A stretch of 64,000 nt of DNA. Source: Ficedula albicollis (Eukaryota; Chordata; Aves; Passeriformes; Muscicapidae). Shown here piece by piece: positions 45,931-57,215 of the stretch; the stretch's first letter is position 1; each line of letters starts with the position of its first letter. The stretch spans positions 8,264,382 through 8,328,381 of the forward strand of contig NC_021677.1 of the NCBI RefSeq assembly GCF_000247815.1. Reading direction: 5' to 3'. Position numbers and translations under genes: made by a program. The notes under the pieces are model-generated. The model was not told the origin of the DNA. It was given only the letters and a program-made list of their open reading frames with translations, and did not search any database.

Positions 45931-46042
45931 AATGGGGCTTTGAGCAACCTGGTCTAGTGGAAGGTGTCCCTGCCCATGGCAGGGGGTTGGAATCAGCTGA
46001 ACTTTAAGGTGCTTTCCGACCTAAAGCATTCTATGATTCTAT
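45931..46042 (+). mobile_element. CR1 LINE 3' end
   Basis: It runs from tgagcaacctggtctagtgg through tgcccatggcagggggttgg to attctatgattctat, the characteristic CR1 3' octamer repeat. Confidence 0.95.
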
Positions 46043-47203
46043 CATTAAAAAGTTACAATTTGGCATCCCATTAAAGATCCCTCAGTTTTCTATAAATTTT
46101 ACCCTACAGATGTCCATAATAACATTAATACTTCTAGCATCCATTTGGGCTTTCCCCCCATCCCCTTTCCCCAATTCAAAGAAGTCTAAACATGGCATTA
46201 AAGGATCTTCCCATTTACCCTGTGTTGCTCCATGGAATGTAGCTCAGTATTTACAGTAGGGATTTACGTATCAGCCCTATAAGGAGGGAAAGCAAAGTTC
46301 AGTCCAAATGCCTCCTTTTGGGGAGATTTTGGGATTGGTTTTAGGATGGTGGGAATATTGTACCATGTTCTCATTTGTAAGACATGCAGAGATAAATAGA
46401 TTGATGAAATATTTCATCTGGCCAGGCTCCTCTGTGGCTTCATGTTCTCCAAGAAGCTTGAGAGGGAGCAAAGTCAGGATTTAAACTACATAAGGAATAG
46501 TTAGCTCAGTAGAAATACAAGGGACATCACTTGCTCATAAAATGGGGAGCTCATTCATGTGAAATAGCACAGAAACAACACAGAAATACTCACTGATGTA
46601 CAGAATTAATTACAGGTGATTTGTAGTTGCCGGTATCTCCAGGAAACAAAACAATCCTTTGTCTTCTTTCTACATGTGACATAAAAATGATTTCACTCAT
46701 AAGGAGGAGATTAGTCCTAATAGAGCAGTGTTGGAATATTCACGCAGACACCTGCCAGCACTGGCACAAGGGCTGGCTTGGCTGCAGGAATAGGCACCTC
46801 TCTTCTTTAATGAGGTTTTATAAATATGAGGGAGTGTCTGGGGACAAGTGTGTCAGACACTTTTTGTGGATGTTCCCTTAATTGCATATATGAGGGGTTT
46901 TTCAGAACATTGCCAAAAGGGGCTGAAAATTGAAGGAACTAAAATTAAAAAACCAGCACTACTTTGAAGAGCTAACAAAAATTCCCCTCTGGTTCCATTA
47001 AGCAGCTGTGTGTGATTTATGGGAGTGTCATTTCCCATGTGATGTCCAGGGCTGGGAACAGGCTTCTTCCTATTCCAGCAATACCTGACCATAAATTCTG
47101 CACTGTTCACATGAAGGATTCTGGCTGTCCATCATTCTTCCAGCCTGTTTGCTGTGTTTACAAACTCCTGGAAAGTTAAAGATTCTGGGTCTTACTCAGG
47201 GAA

Positions 47204-47473
47204 ACAGTGAGAGGACAAGAGGGAATGGTTTTGAATGAAAAGATGAGGGATTTAAATTGAATATTAGAAAGAAATTCTTCCTTGTGTGGGTGATGAGACT
47301 CTGGCACAGGTTGACCAGGGAAGCTGTGGATGCCTCATTCCTGGAAGTGTCCAAGGCCAGGTTGGATGGAGTTTGGAGGAAACTGGGATAGTGGCAAGTG
47401 ACCCTGCCCATGGCAGGGGGTGGAACCACATGAAATTTAAGGTCCATTTCCACCCAAACCATTCCAGGACTCT
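47204..47473 (+). mobile_element. CR1 LINE 3' fragment
   Basis: In plus orientation it starts with gtgagaggacaagagggaat and continues through tattagaaagaaattcttcc and cccatggcagggggtggaac. It ends in accattccaggactctat. Confidence 0.92.
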
Positions 47474-48611
47474 ATAAACTGGAATTCCCCACACAGGGTC
47501 ACACAGCACAGGCCTATCCTGCCATGGGAGTGCAGAGCTGTGGCTGGAATAAATCCCCATGGTCCAGGCCTTTCCCTGTGTGCTGAAGTTAGCCCAAGGC
47601 ATCACACTTTCCATGGAGTTTTGCTAAAGAATTTTGTAATAAACCCAGATGCCAAAAAGAGATACAGCAAAAAGATCCATCCCTCATCTCTCCCTTCCAA
47701 GCCAAACCATTCTGTGGTTCTGTTTCCCTCCTAAATCTTAAATGTTTCTTTTGGGGTGGGATCATTGGCCTCATCAAGGTGCCAGTCACCCAGGCTCTCA
47801 ACTCTATATCTAAGTTGCTTATTTGCAGGGGTAATCTTAGCTGGGTTATTAGGAGTGGAAAGACAGGATAGCTTTTGAGATAAGTGTTCTGCCTCAAGGT
47901 AAATAAATAAAAAATATATTGCATTATATTTTATTATAGAAATTCACTAAAAAAAACCAAAACCCAAAACAAACAACAACAAAAATATCTCTATTTGCAG
48001 AATCTAGATGTGTATCAATTGATGGTATGCTGGATTAGACCCCTCTTGCCCTGTTGTCCACCCCTCTTGCCATCTCCACTGCAATACAATCAAAGTGATT
48101 TGATTTTGTCCACTTCTGGGACTATCCAGCATTGTCATTGTTTGAGATTTCCATCTAGGAATGCTTGTGATGAGCTCAGATTGATGAGAGTCTGCTGAAA
48201 AATGCTCCCTTTCCTCTGATGTCCATTTGTGTTTCAGTCCCATAGTATTTAAATAAAATAGATTAGCCTGGGATCTCTTCAGGCTTCTTGGGATTTAATA
48301 AAAGCATTGTAGAGATCCTGCCAGTTCTCAAAGGACTTTTTTTCCCTTTGAGGACATTTTTCACTGTCCTCTAGGTGAGGACAGTAAATCTGAGAGTGAG
48401 CTCATAGAGCTGGTAATTTCCAGGAGAGAAAGAACTTGGGATTTTAATGGTGCGCAGTGGTGCCAATTTACACACAGGGACAAACTCAGCTGCCAAAGCT
48501 GCATCTTTGCAATTTGTCGAGCACCAACTTTTTAACTGCATCTTCTGAGGCCTTGTTAAAGTTGTCCCAAGATGCTTCCAGGGGAGAAAAATCAATTATA
48601 TTAAATTGTTT

Positions 48612-48722
48612 GTCATCATAGAATAGTTTGGGTTGGAAGGGACTTTAAAGCTCATTCCATTCCAACCCCCTGCAATGGGCAGGGACACAATCCACTGGAT
48701 CAGGTTGCTCCAAGCAACCTTG
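48612..48722 (-). mobile_element. CR1 LINE 3' end
   Basis: In minus orientation: catcatagaatagtttgggt, tggaagggactttaaagctc and gcaatgggcagggacacaat. Confidence 0.92.
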
Positions 48723-49204
48723 TATTGAAATCTCAGCTCCCAAAAATATGGAATTTTTATTTGTTTTGTCAAAATTGGAGCAATTATTTCAAATCAATTC
48801 ACTGTTGATATCCCCAGTTTATACCTAGTGAACAAATTGACACCAGCAAAATAACTGGACCACAGCTCCAATTAGCTCTTATATTGATTTATTTAAAAAA
48901 TTCTTATAAAAGCTTTATTGGAATGTTAAAAAAAAATATCACAGCGATACATTTTTTTCTCGATTGAAATTTACCCTCACTGACCTAAAGAACATTTTCA
49001 TTTTTCAACATTTTTCTTTAATACTAAAAAAAATGCTCCCTTCCAACCCAAGGCATTCTATGAAGATCCTGAGTAGAAATTCACTATTTAAAATAAATCT
49101 CATTTGCACAAGGACAGGAGATGTTTGGAAATCTCTCTTAACCAGGAGGATCAATGACTCACTGATGCTTCTGATCTTCCTCTTCCTACAGGTGTGGGGG
49201 TGAG

Positions 49205-49663
49205 GGTTAATTTAAGACAGCATGGAGAGGCAGGCAAAGTCGAAATTCTTTCCTTTCCTGTGCAGCAATTTAGATTGGATATTAGGAAAAATTCCTTCAT
49301 GGAGAGGGTTTTCCAGCCCTGGAACAGGCTGCCCAGGGAAGTAGTAGAGTCACTAACCGTGGGGGGATTTACAATCTGTGTGGATGTGCCACCTGGGGTG
49401 GGAACATGGATTAGTGGTGGCCTTGCCAGCCCTGGGGAATAGTTTATTTAGATTGGATATTAGGAAAAATTCCTTCATGGAGAGGGTTTTCCAGCCCTGG
49501 AACAGGCTGCCCAGGGAAGTAGTAGAGTCACTAACCCTGGGGGGATTTACAAGCTGTGTGGATGTGCCACCTGGGAACATGGATTAGTGGTGGCCTTGCC
49601 AGCCCTGGGGAATAGTTTGACTTGATGATCTTAGAGGGCTTTTCCAACCTCAGTGATTCCATG
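49205..49663 (+). mobile_element. CR1 (X/Y-type) fragment containing an internal tandem duplication
   Basis: The diagnostic phrases gattggatattaggaaaaat, caggctgcccagggaagtag and acatggattagtggtggcct each occur twice. The element ends with gatgatcttagagggctttt and ccaacctcagtgattccatg. The duplicated unit is 49268-49445 and 49446-49618. Confidence 0.88.
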
Positions 49664-49794
49664 ATTTTATTTAGGTGGAATGAATCCAATCCTAGATCAT
49701 TCTAGCACAAAGAAACTGATGGTGTTCCCCTCATGGCAACCACTGAATTTCTATCCCTGATGGATTTGGTGATGTAACTGCTGCCCCCATAGAG

Positions 49795-50070
49795 GCAGTT
49801 TGGGTTGGAAGGGACCTTATAGACAACCCCATTCCATCCCTCCTGCATGGGGCAGGGACACCTTCCACTATCCTTGATATCCCACAGTGCTCCAAGGCCT
49901 ATCCAAGCTGGCCTGGAACACTTCCATGGCTTCTCTGGGAAACCCATGCCAGACCACCACAGGGAAGAATTTCTTCCCAATATCCCATTTAAACCCATCC
50001 TGTGTCCGGGTGAAGCCATTCCCTCTTGTCCTGCCTCCATGCCCTTTTCTGGAGTCTGTCTCCACTCTCC
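49795..50070 (-). mobile_element. CR1 LINE 3' fragment
   Basis: In minus orientation: gtttgggttggaagggacct, gacaccttccactatccttg, aatttcttcccaatatccca and gtgaagccattccctcttgt. Confidence 0.9.
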
Positions 50071-50531
50071 TTCCTCTATATATTGTGCCTTGTATGATTT
50101 TAAAAATTCACTTCTGTGAGAGAATTATGACTAAAAATATATGTCTATAGAAAACCCTACAAGCAGCATCTGTGCCATCTCTATCTTCCAGTGTCAGTAG
50201 GTGAATTTGGGGATGCTTAGTGCACGTGCCTCTGCTATCTGCTGTCATAGCACAGGAAAAGCATGTTAAAGAGGGAGACTAGCCTCATCCTGCATTCATT
50301 TATTTATTTGAAAATTATGATCCCATACGAGTGAAAGTGTTTAGGAAGTTTGGGGTTTTAAGCATGGATTTTTAAATATTTACAGTCATATGTGTATATA
50401 AATGTATTTGTACATAATTTGAAGTCTGTAGGCTTTAGCCACTAAGTCATTTTTGTGTAGGAGTATAGTAGGAACGTGACTCCACGTGTAACTCTGGGTG
50501 TAACTCCAGGGTTCTGCCAACCCAGCTTGTC

Positions 50532-51464
50532 TCAGAAGGCTCTGCAGCGCTTCCAGAGTCTCCACATGGATTCCTTCACCTCGCTGCTCCTCAGAGTGTA
50601 GATGAGGGGGTTCATCATGGGGGAGAAGATTGTGTAGATGATACAGACGTACTTGTCTTGTCTTGTGGGCAAGGCCCCAGCAGGCCGCAGGTAGGTGAAG
50701 ATGCAGGGCACGAAGAGCAGGGTGACGACCATCACATGTGAGGCGCAGGTGGACAGCGCCTTCCAGTGCCCCTGGGACAGGCGGGCCCGCACCTTGGCCA
50801 GGATGAGCGCGTAGGAGGCCACCAGCACCAGGAAGCAGCCCAGGGATATGAGGCCACTGTTGGAGGCCATGAGCCACTCGGTGAGGGCGGTGTCGGCACA
50901 GGCCAGGGGGATGACGGGCGGCACGTCACAGAAGTAGCTGTGGATCACGTTGGGGCCGCAGAAGGGCAGCTGGAGCATGAGCACAGTCTGGACAATGGAG
51001 TGGATAAAGCCCCCGACCCAGCAGGCAGCGACCAGGGCCCAGCAGGCCCCGCGAGCCATGATGGCCGTGTAGTGCAGGGGCCTGCAGATGGCTGTGTAGC
51101 GGTCGAACGCCATCACCGTCAGGAGGAACATCTCCGAGGAACCCACAAAATGCAGGAAAAACAGCTGGGCCATGCAGGCCTCAAAGGCAATGGCCTTGTG
51201 CCCTGAGAGCAGGGCCACCAGCACCCTGGGGATGGTGACAGAGGTGTAACAGATGTCGATGAAGGACAGATTGCAGAGGAGGAAGTACATGGGCGAGGAG
51301 AGCTTGGGGTCAGTCCTGACTGTCACGATGATGAGGAGGTTGCCCAGCAGAACCATGGTGTAGGCCAGGAGGAAGAGGGTGAAGAAGAGGAGTTGCAGCT
51401 CCCGGGTGTCGGAGAGCCCCAGGAGGATGAATTCAGTCACCCGGGAGAAGTTGTCCTGTGCCAT
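50532..51464 (-). CDS. olfactory receptor, family-4-like, intact
   Basis: A single-exon seven-transmembrane receptor of 310 residues beginning MAQDNFSRVTEFILLGLSD, with an N-glycosylation site (NFS). Signatures in order are LLGNLLII (TM1), LSSPMYFLLCNLSFIDICY (TM2), AFDRYTAICRPLHY (TM3 end), SY (TM5), KALSTCASHVMVV (TM6) and SPMMNPLIYTLRSSEVK (TM7). The TM2 and TM7 wording is typical of family 4 receptors. Two departures from consensus are visible: AFDRYTAIC where AYDRYVAIC is usual, and LRSSEV for LRNxEV. Neither breaks the frame. The coding region is strikingly GC-rich compared with its AT-rich flanks, also seen in the 54.5 kb receptor. It has the same orientation as its two neighbours. Confidence 0.95.
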   Translation of the reverse strand: MAQDNFSRVTEFILLGLSDTRELQLLFFTLFLLAYTMVLLGNLLIIVTVRTDPKLSSPMYFLLCNLSFIDICYTSVTIPRVLVALLSGHKAIAFEACMAQLFFLHFVGSSEMFLLTVMAFDRYTAICRPLHYTAIMARGACWALVAACWVGGFIHSIVQTVLMLQLPFCGPNVIHSYFCDVPPVIPLACADTALTEWLMASNSGLISLGCFLVLVASYALILAKVRARLSQGHWKALSTCASHVMVVTLLFVPCIFTYLRPAGALPTRQDKYVCIIYTIFSPMMNPLIYTLRSSEVKESMWRLWKRCRAF

Positions 51465-51746
51465 CCCTGCGGCTCAGGCTCCCATGGCACAGGTTGGGGA
51501 GCGGCCAGGAAGGGAAGGGAATGTGCTGCAGCTCCAAGGCTCATGGATGGTGTGAGCAGGATGCATTTGCTGCTGCACAAAGCACAGTGTCATGTTATAA
51601 ATGACAGAAAGCAGAGTTTGCACTCACCCCCTCTTCTGTCCCTATTCAGGTCTCTAGCCCCTCCACACTGACCTTCTCCCCTGAACTCACTCTGACCACT
51701 GATTTTCTGCATTGTAGTTGGTGTGCTGCCATTCTGTCAGGGAGAA

Positions 51747-51905
51747 GTCACAGAATCATGAAATTGTTAAAGTTGGAAAAGTCCTGTGAAGCCATTGATT
51801 CCAATCTTCCCCCCTGGCACTGCCAAAGCCTCCACTAAACCATGTTCCAAAGTGTTACATCCATACAGCTTTTAAATCCCTTCAGGAGTGGTGATTCCAG
51901 CACAT
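51747..51905 (-). mobile_element. CR1 (Y-type) 3' fragment
   Basis: In minus orientation: cacagaatcatgaaattgtt, aaagttggaaaagtcctgtg, cactgccaaagcctccacta, cagcttttaaatcccttcag and gagtggtgattccagca. Confidence 0.8.
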
Positions 51906-52799
51906 CCTGCTCTCAGATAACAAGAGCCATGAATGCTGGAGAAATGCTGTGCTGTCCTTTTACTTGCTGGAAATTTGAAGTACTGTGACTGAAGCAAATG
52001 CTGCCATTATCAAGCATGAGCTGTTCCATGTTCTGATCATAGTAACACTCCTTTAAACTGAGGAAAGGGCTCTCCAGTTAGCTTATCCACTCTGAAACTG
52101 GGAATACATGCACAGAAACCAGGTCTGGGAGGTTCCTCACTGGAGAAATTGGGGTTTCTAACACAACAGAAGCTGCAAAACCCTGCACAGTTTCTCCACC
52201 TCTCTATTTTTAAAGGAATTTTTAACATTCTTCAGTAGACAAATACACTTACTGTCCTGTGGAAGTTAAAGTGGAACCAGCCAAGGAATGCACGTGTCCA
52301 TTTAAAATCCCTCCCAGAAATTTCTTCATTGCTCATTTCTGCCAAGGATTTTATGACTCAGCAAGCAAGTAAGAAACCAGATGTCTATGATGTTAACAGC
52401 ATGAAATAGAGTTGCCTTAAAAGATCTAAAAGGCCAAATCGTTAGACAGGGGACATTAACAGGCACACACATTGTCCTCCGGTATGCTGAATATCCACTG
52501 TATTTCTTCTGTTGTCTTTTTGGGACAATTTCAGTTTAAAGCCAATGCTTCCCTGAAGGAGTAACAGTGAAATCCGAGCCAGAGTGTCGCTGACATGTAA
52601 TAACCAGCTCTGATTATTTAGCTGAGGAGGGTGGTAGAAATAATACTCAGGTCCTGGTTGTGGTGTGGAACACCCCATAAATACACCTGTAGCGACACTG
52701 GCATAGTGAATGAGATGTTGGTGACCCTCCTTTACTGACAAACACCCACAAATCCACCCTTACAGCATTCCCATGCAGAACACAAGAATCACTAGTGTG

Positions 52800-52937
52800 T
52801 GATATTCCTGAAAGTTCTCAAGACCAAGCTGGACAGGGCTTGGAGCAGCCTGGTCAATGGATCTGCCCGTGGCAGGGGGTCAGAACAAGATGAGCTTGAA
52901 CATGCCTTCCAACCCAAACTATTCTGGGATTCTAAAT
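52800..52937 (+). mobile_element. CR1 LINE 3' fragment
   Basis: In plus orientation: ggcttggagcagcctggtca, tgcccgtggcagggggtcag, and an end at ccaacccaaactattctggg. Confidence 0.88.
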
Positions 52938-53996
52938 CTGTAACTGATTTTTAATTTTTTTTCCTAAGTCATAAGCTACACCTCACAAAAGTCACTCACC
53001 AGCAGTGCTGCTTTTCAAAGGTGAGATTTCAGTGGCACCTGAGCAAAACAAAGGAACAATCCCAGAACACTTCCACAGAGTTCACTTGCTGTTGCTCCTC
53101 TGATGACCTCCCCAAACCACTTCTGGGGGTTCCATCAGAACCTCTCAGTTCCATCAGAAACTCTCTGTAAGGTGCTGCTCAGAAGTTATGAAAGCTCTGT
53201 ATCTCTGCCAACTCTGAGCCCTGAAAAGAACAGCCCAACCTCCTGTATTTCCCATTCTGCAAATAAACCCAACCTCCAGGAGCATCTTCAAGTACAATTA
53301 TTTCTATAGCAGAAATAGTTCAAGTAAATCACACAACAGAAGCACAAGACTATCAGGAGTAATGAGATCCCAGAGGCAAAGGGACTTTTGTCAGAAATCA
53401 TCAGTGGGGAAGGAGCTAAAATTGTTCTTTGGGTAGTTGTTAGTGTGGTCCCTGGAGAGAGATGTCAGAGTAGAGATGTCTCTTACGTAGAATATCTATA
53501 TAAATTCATATAAATGGATACAAATTTTGCTTTCTGTCCTATGCCAGTATTTCTCATTTACAATCTTATTCCTTACTAACTTATATGTTGACAGCAGAAA
53601 GCAAAAATATCACTGATGTTATCCCTTAGACACCTGACTTACAACTTTGAAACAAGAAGTAACTCAGGTAATCACTTTGAAAAATACACGAAGGTTTGTG
53701 GTGAGCTTTCCTTGCTCACAGGACACAGGAAAGCACAGAAAGGACTTTTGAGTTCAAGTATGAAATTCTTCTAAGATTTCTTGGTGAAGTGTAGAGGAGC
53801 CTGACACTGTTTCCAGTGACACCTTCCATAAGCTATGGGTGAATATTTGCTCAGCAGCAGTGAGACCTCTAAAAAAAACCCATTGGTGTTCACCTCCAAA
53901 GCATTTAAAAATACATTTATTTCATTTAGTGATGTCTTGGGCAGAGATAGGTGAAGTAGATAGAATTATAGGCTAATTACGGAATTGAGAAATAGC

Positions 53997-54105
53997 TGTT
54001 CAGGTTTGAAGGTACCTTAAAGACCATCTCATTCCAGCCCCCTGTCATGGGCAGGGGCACTTTTCACTGGAGCAGGTTGCTCCAGCCCCATCCACCCTGG
54101 CCTGG
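53997..54105 (-). mobile_element. CR1 LINE 3' fragment
   Basis: In minus orientation: aggtttgaaggtaccttaaa, ccccctgtcatgggcagggg and gcaggttgctccagccccat. Confidence 0.88.
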
Positions 54106-54536
54106 AATAGGGCAGAAAGGATTTGTTGAAGTGGGAGAGGAAGGGGAGAAGTTTCCCCTCCTGTTTCTTCATCAGCAAACCACCCAACTAGCTCTTAATA
54201 TCAGGCTTTTTTTCTTTTTTTTTTTCTTCTTTTTTTTTTCTTATGGGATGTTCTACCTGGACATTTTCAGTATTTTTAACAGTATTTAAGCACTGGTGTT
54301 GCAGTTGCCCAGGATGCCATGGTCTGGGCCTGTGCTTATTTACAGGAATAGGAAGGGAATGCCAGAGTTTCCAATGTGTTTCCCATCATAAAAATAACTC
54401 TTAGTGTCTTCCTAATTACAGTAGGAGCCAACAGCCAGCTGTTCATTAAAAGGTATATTTTGGGGCATTGTCACAGAAGAAATTACAGCAAAACATGCTT
54501 GATTTTCTCTGATCCTTTGGGAACATGACCACAGCC

Positions 54537-55451
54537 CTACCCCTTCCCATTTCTGCTTCCCACTTTCCTCCTGCACAGTTTCCTCACGGCTCCCTTCACC
54601 TCCCCATTCCGCAGGGTGTAGATGAGGGGGTTGAGCATGGGTGTGATGAGCGTGTAGAACACGGCCACGGTCCTGTCCTCGGACAGGTCACTGGACGGGC
54701 GTATGTAAACAAACGTGGTGGGCCCAAAGAACAGGAACACCACAGTGATGTGGGACCCGCACGTGGACAGGGCCTTGTGCCACCCCGCCAGCGTTTGGCC
54801 CTTCAGGGAAACCAGGATGACCACGTAGGACGTGACCAGGATGAGGAAGCAGCTCAGGGATATGAGTCCACTGTTGGCCACCGCGGCCAGGCCCTCGGCG
54901 CGCGTGTCGGCGCAGGCCAGGTGGAGCAGGGGGTGGACATCACAGAAATAGTGGGCAACTTTGTTGGGGCCACAGAAAGGGAGCAGGGCGACGGGAAGGG
55001 TCTGCAGGGTGGAATGCAGGAAGCCCCCTGCCCAGGAGACCCCCACCATGCGGCCGCACAGGCGGCGGGACATGAGCGCGGGGTAGTGCAGGGGCCGGCA
55101 GATGGCCACGTAGCGGTCGTAGGCCATGGCTGTCAGGATGAAAATCTCTGTGCAGCCAAAAAAATGAACCCCAAAGAGCTGCCCTATGCAACCTGCAAAG
55201 GAGATGGTGTTATTGTCCACCAGGAAGCCAGAAATCATCTGAGGAGCTGTGACGGAGGAGTAACAAATATCTATAAAGGACAGGTGGCAGAGGAAGAAGT
55301 ACATGGGGGAGTTCAGGTGCCGGCTGCTCGTCACAGTGAGAACTATGAGATTTCCTGCCACTGTGAGCATGTAGAAAAGCAGGAACACCACAAAACATAT
55401 CTTCTGCACCCCTTGGTTGTCTGAGAGGCTCAGGAGGATGAATTCCTTCAT
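54537..55451 (-). CDS. olfactory receptor, family-4-like; likely lost its ancestral start codon
   Basis: A single-exon receptor of 304 residues from the first available ATG (55449-55451). Signatures are VAGNLIVL (TM1), NSPMYFFLCHLSFIDICYS (TM2), MAYDRYVAICRPLHYP (TM3 end), SY (TM5), KALSTCGSHITVVFLFFG (TM6) and TPMLNPLIYTLRNGEVKG (TM7); the wording is family-4-like. In frame upstream, between a stop and this ATG, lie ATT GCC AAG GAA AAT TCC AGC AGC. That would read xAKENSSS with an N-glycosylation site, as in related receptors that start a few residues earlier. ATT at 55473-55475 looks like a mutated ATG. The protein as it starts now lacks that site and begins directly at MKEFILLSLSD. The seven-helix core is intact. 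Confidence 0.92.
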   Translation of the reverse strand: MKEFILLSLSDNQGVQKICFVVFLLFYMLTVAGNLIVLTVTSSRHLNSPMYFFLCHLSFIDICYSSVTAPQMISGFLVDNNTISFAGCIGQLFGVHFFGCTEIFILTAMAYDRYVAICRPLHYPALMSRRLCGRMVGVSWAGGFLHSTLQTLPVALLPFCGPNKVAHYFCDVHPLLHLACADTRAEGLAAVANSGLISLSCFLILVTSYVVILVSLKGQTLAGWHKALSTCGSHITVVFLFFGPTTFVYIRPSSDLSEDRTVAVFYTLITPMLNPLIYTLRNGEVKGAVRKLCRRKVGSRNGKG

Positions 55452-55702
55452 GCTGCTGGAATTTTCCTTGGCAATCTACTGGGCAATGTGTAGTGCAGGC
55501 CCTGTGGAAAGATAAAGGCAAAATGATTAATCAATTTTTTCATTCTTAAAAATTAATTCTTTATCAGAAGAGCATTGTCTCTAATAAACACATAGGATTA
55601 GAATTAAGTTTATCAAGTGCTTTTAAAATTTGTTTTGGTTTTTGTTTGTTTTTTTGTTGTTCTTCCCTTCTCCATATTTAATTTGCCGTGTATGAGACAC
55701 AG

Positions 55703-55805
55703 CCATAGAATCATAGACTGCTGGAATGGTTTGGGTTGGAAGGGAGCTTACAGATCATCTACTTCCAACCTCACTGGATCCCTTTGGGACTGGATCCATC
55801 TGATC
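55703..55805 (-). mobile_element. CR1 LINE 3' end
   Basis: In minus orientation: catagaatcatagactgctg, gaatggtttgggttggaagg and cagatcatctacttccaacc. Confidence 0.85.
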
Positions 55806-55948
55806 CAGGCTCCTATTTTAGGATTTTAAAATAGAGCAAAATCAGAAACTCCTGTAGAGGCAAAAAGCTGATCAAGCACCCACAGGAAATGCTGAAATGT
55901 AGAAAAACCAAAATTGCTCTCAAACTCAAAAAAAGTGAAGACTAAAAA

Positions 55949-56096
55949 GGAAGTTGAGAAAGTTTGGGGCTTTTCTTGTGCTTGCAGTTTTACTGGCAAA
56001 AGGTAAAACATACTCAAGAGAGGGAAGTTGAGAAAGTTTGGGGCTTTTCTTGTGTTTGCAGTTTTACTGTCAAAAGGTAAAACATACTCAAGAGAT
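55949..56096. repeat. 74-bp tandem duplication
   Basis: Copies 55949-56022 and 56023-56096 share ggaagttgagaaagtttggg through aaaacatactcaagaga, with only two or three differences. No CR1 similarity was seen. Confidence 0.92.
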
Positions 56097-56984
56097 GGGA
56101 TAAAAGAGAGGTCTTGCCTCTAAAATAATTTTTTCAGTCACTGACTAGAGGTACATGATACAGTACAGTCAATTGTAATATGAAATAAGTACAATGTGGA
56201 CTGTTATAATTAAAAAAAACCAAAACAACAGATAAGGAATTGCACCATCCCCTTATTGCAAGGGTTTTCCCCTAAAATCTCAGGTGGTTAATTGAAAAAG
56301 AACTCAGTAACCTGATTTGGGACTGCAAAGCCAGTTCTGCACATGGTTACCTCCAAAGAGAGCCAGAGATGGTTGACAAGTTCAGGGGAAATTTCTTTTT
56401 GTATTTTCACATTTGTCAAGAAGGGCAGGGGGGAAAAAAAAAGAAAAGAACACGAGGAAAAGGAAAGAAAAGAGGAAAGAGAAAAGATCCCGGAAAACTT
56501 ACCTCCTCTGTGTTTGGAGATAGAATTTTTGTGTAAGAGCTGTGATTTTATGAGAGATTTTATGTCCCCAACATCTCCCTTTCCTGGTAGAGGCTTTAAA
56601 GAACATAGAACAGCTTCCAAAAAGCTTCCAACACTTGCTTAGGAGGTGCCTTTTTTAATCCCACATCATTTAAATCCTTGCTTTCCTGCATCACCAAGTG
56701 TATCCTGGCTTTTCCTTCCCATGTTAGAGCTGCTTGGAGGGACTGTGGGCACTGACAGGGTGCGCACACAGCTCAGCAAGCAGAGAGGAAAAATAAACCT
56801 GTTTAAGTGACTTTCTTCAAACCTCTCCAAGGAAATCTCCCTCCTCCAGGGCTTAATTCCCTGTTTACACAGACCTCCTCTGCCATCTCCAAGGAAATCT
56901 CCCAGCTCAAGGGCTCTTGGGGCTGGAGGAGGGAGGTGGGAATGCTCAGTGGTGGGAGAGAAAAGAAATTAATCCTGTCCTGCC

Positions 56985-57215
56985 AGGGGAAGTTTAGATT
57001 GGAGTTTAGGAAAAATTTCCCCATTTACAGGGTGGTCCAGCCCTGGCACAGTTTACCGAGAGCAGTGGTGGAGTCACCGTCGGTCTGGAGGGATTTAAAA
57101 CATGTGGAAATGGCACTTGGGGGACATACATTAGTGGTGGCATTGCTGGGGAATGGTTGGACTTGATGACCTTGAAGGGCTTCTCCAACCTTAACAATTC
57201 CATGATTCTTGGAAA
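56985..57215 (+). mobile_element. CR1 (X/Y-type) 3' fragment
   Basis: In plus orientation: gtttagattggagtttagga, gcagtggtggagtcaccgtc, acatacattagtggtggcat and ttggacttgatgaccttgaa. It ends at aacaattccatgattctt. Confidence 0.88.

Larger units (their letters stand above)
45424..50531. other. intergenic stretch between olfactory receptors
   Basis: No gene is recognised. The stretch is AT-rich with many CR1 fragments in both orientations, listed separately. Confidence 0.6.
51465..54536. other. intergenic stretch between olfactory receptors
   Basis: No gene is recognised. CR1 fragments at 51747-51905, 52800-52937 and 53997-54105 account for part of it. Confidence 0.6.

Noticed and set aside
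54525..55424. 299-codon plus-strand frame opposite the third olfactory receptor (and a similar one at 44656-45174 and 62385-63200)
   Set aside because: Antisense shadows of GC-rich receptor genes with no family resemblance.
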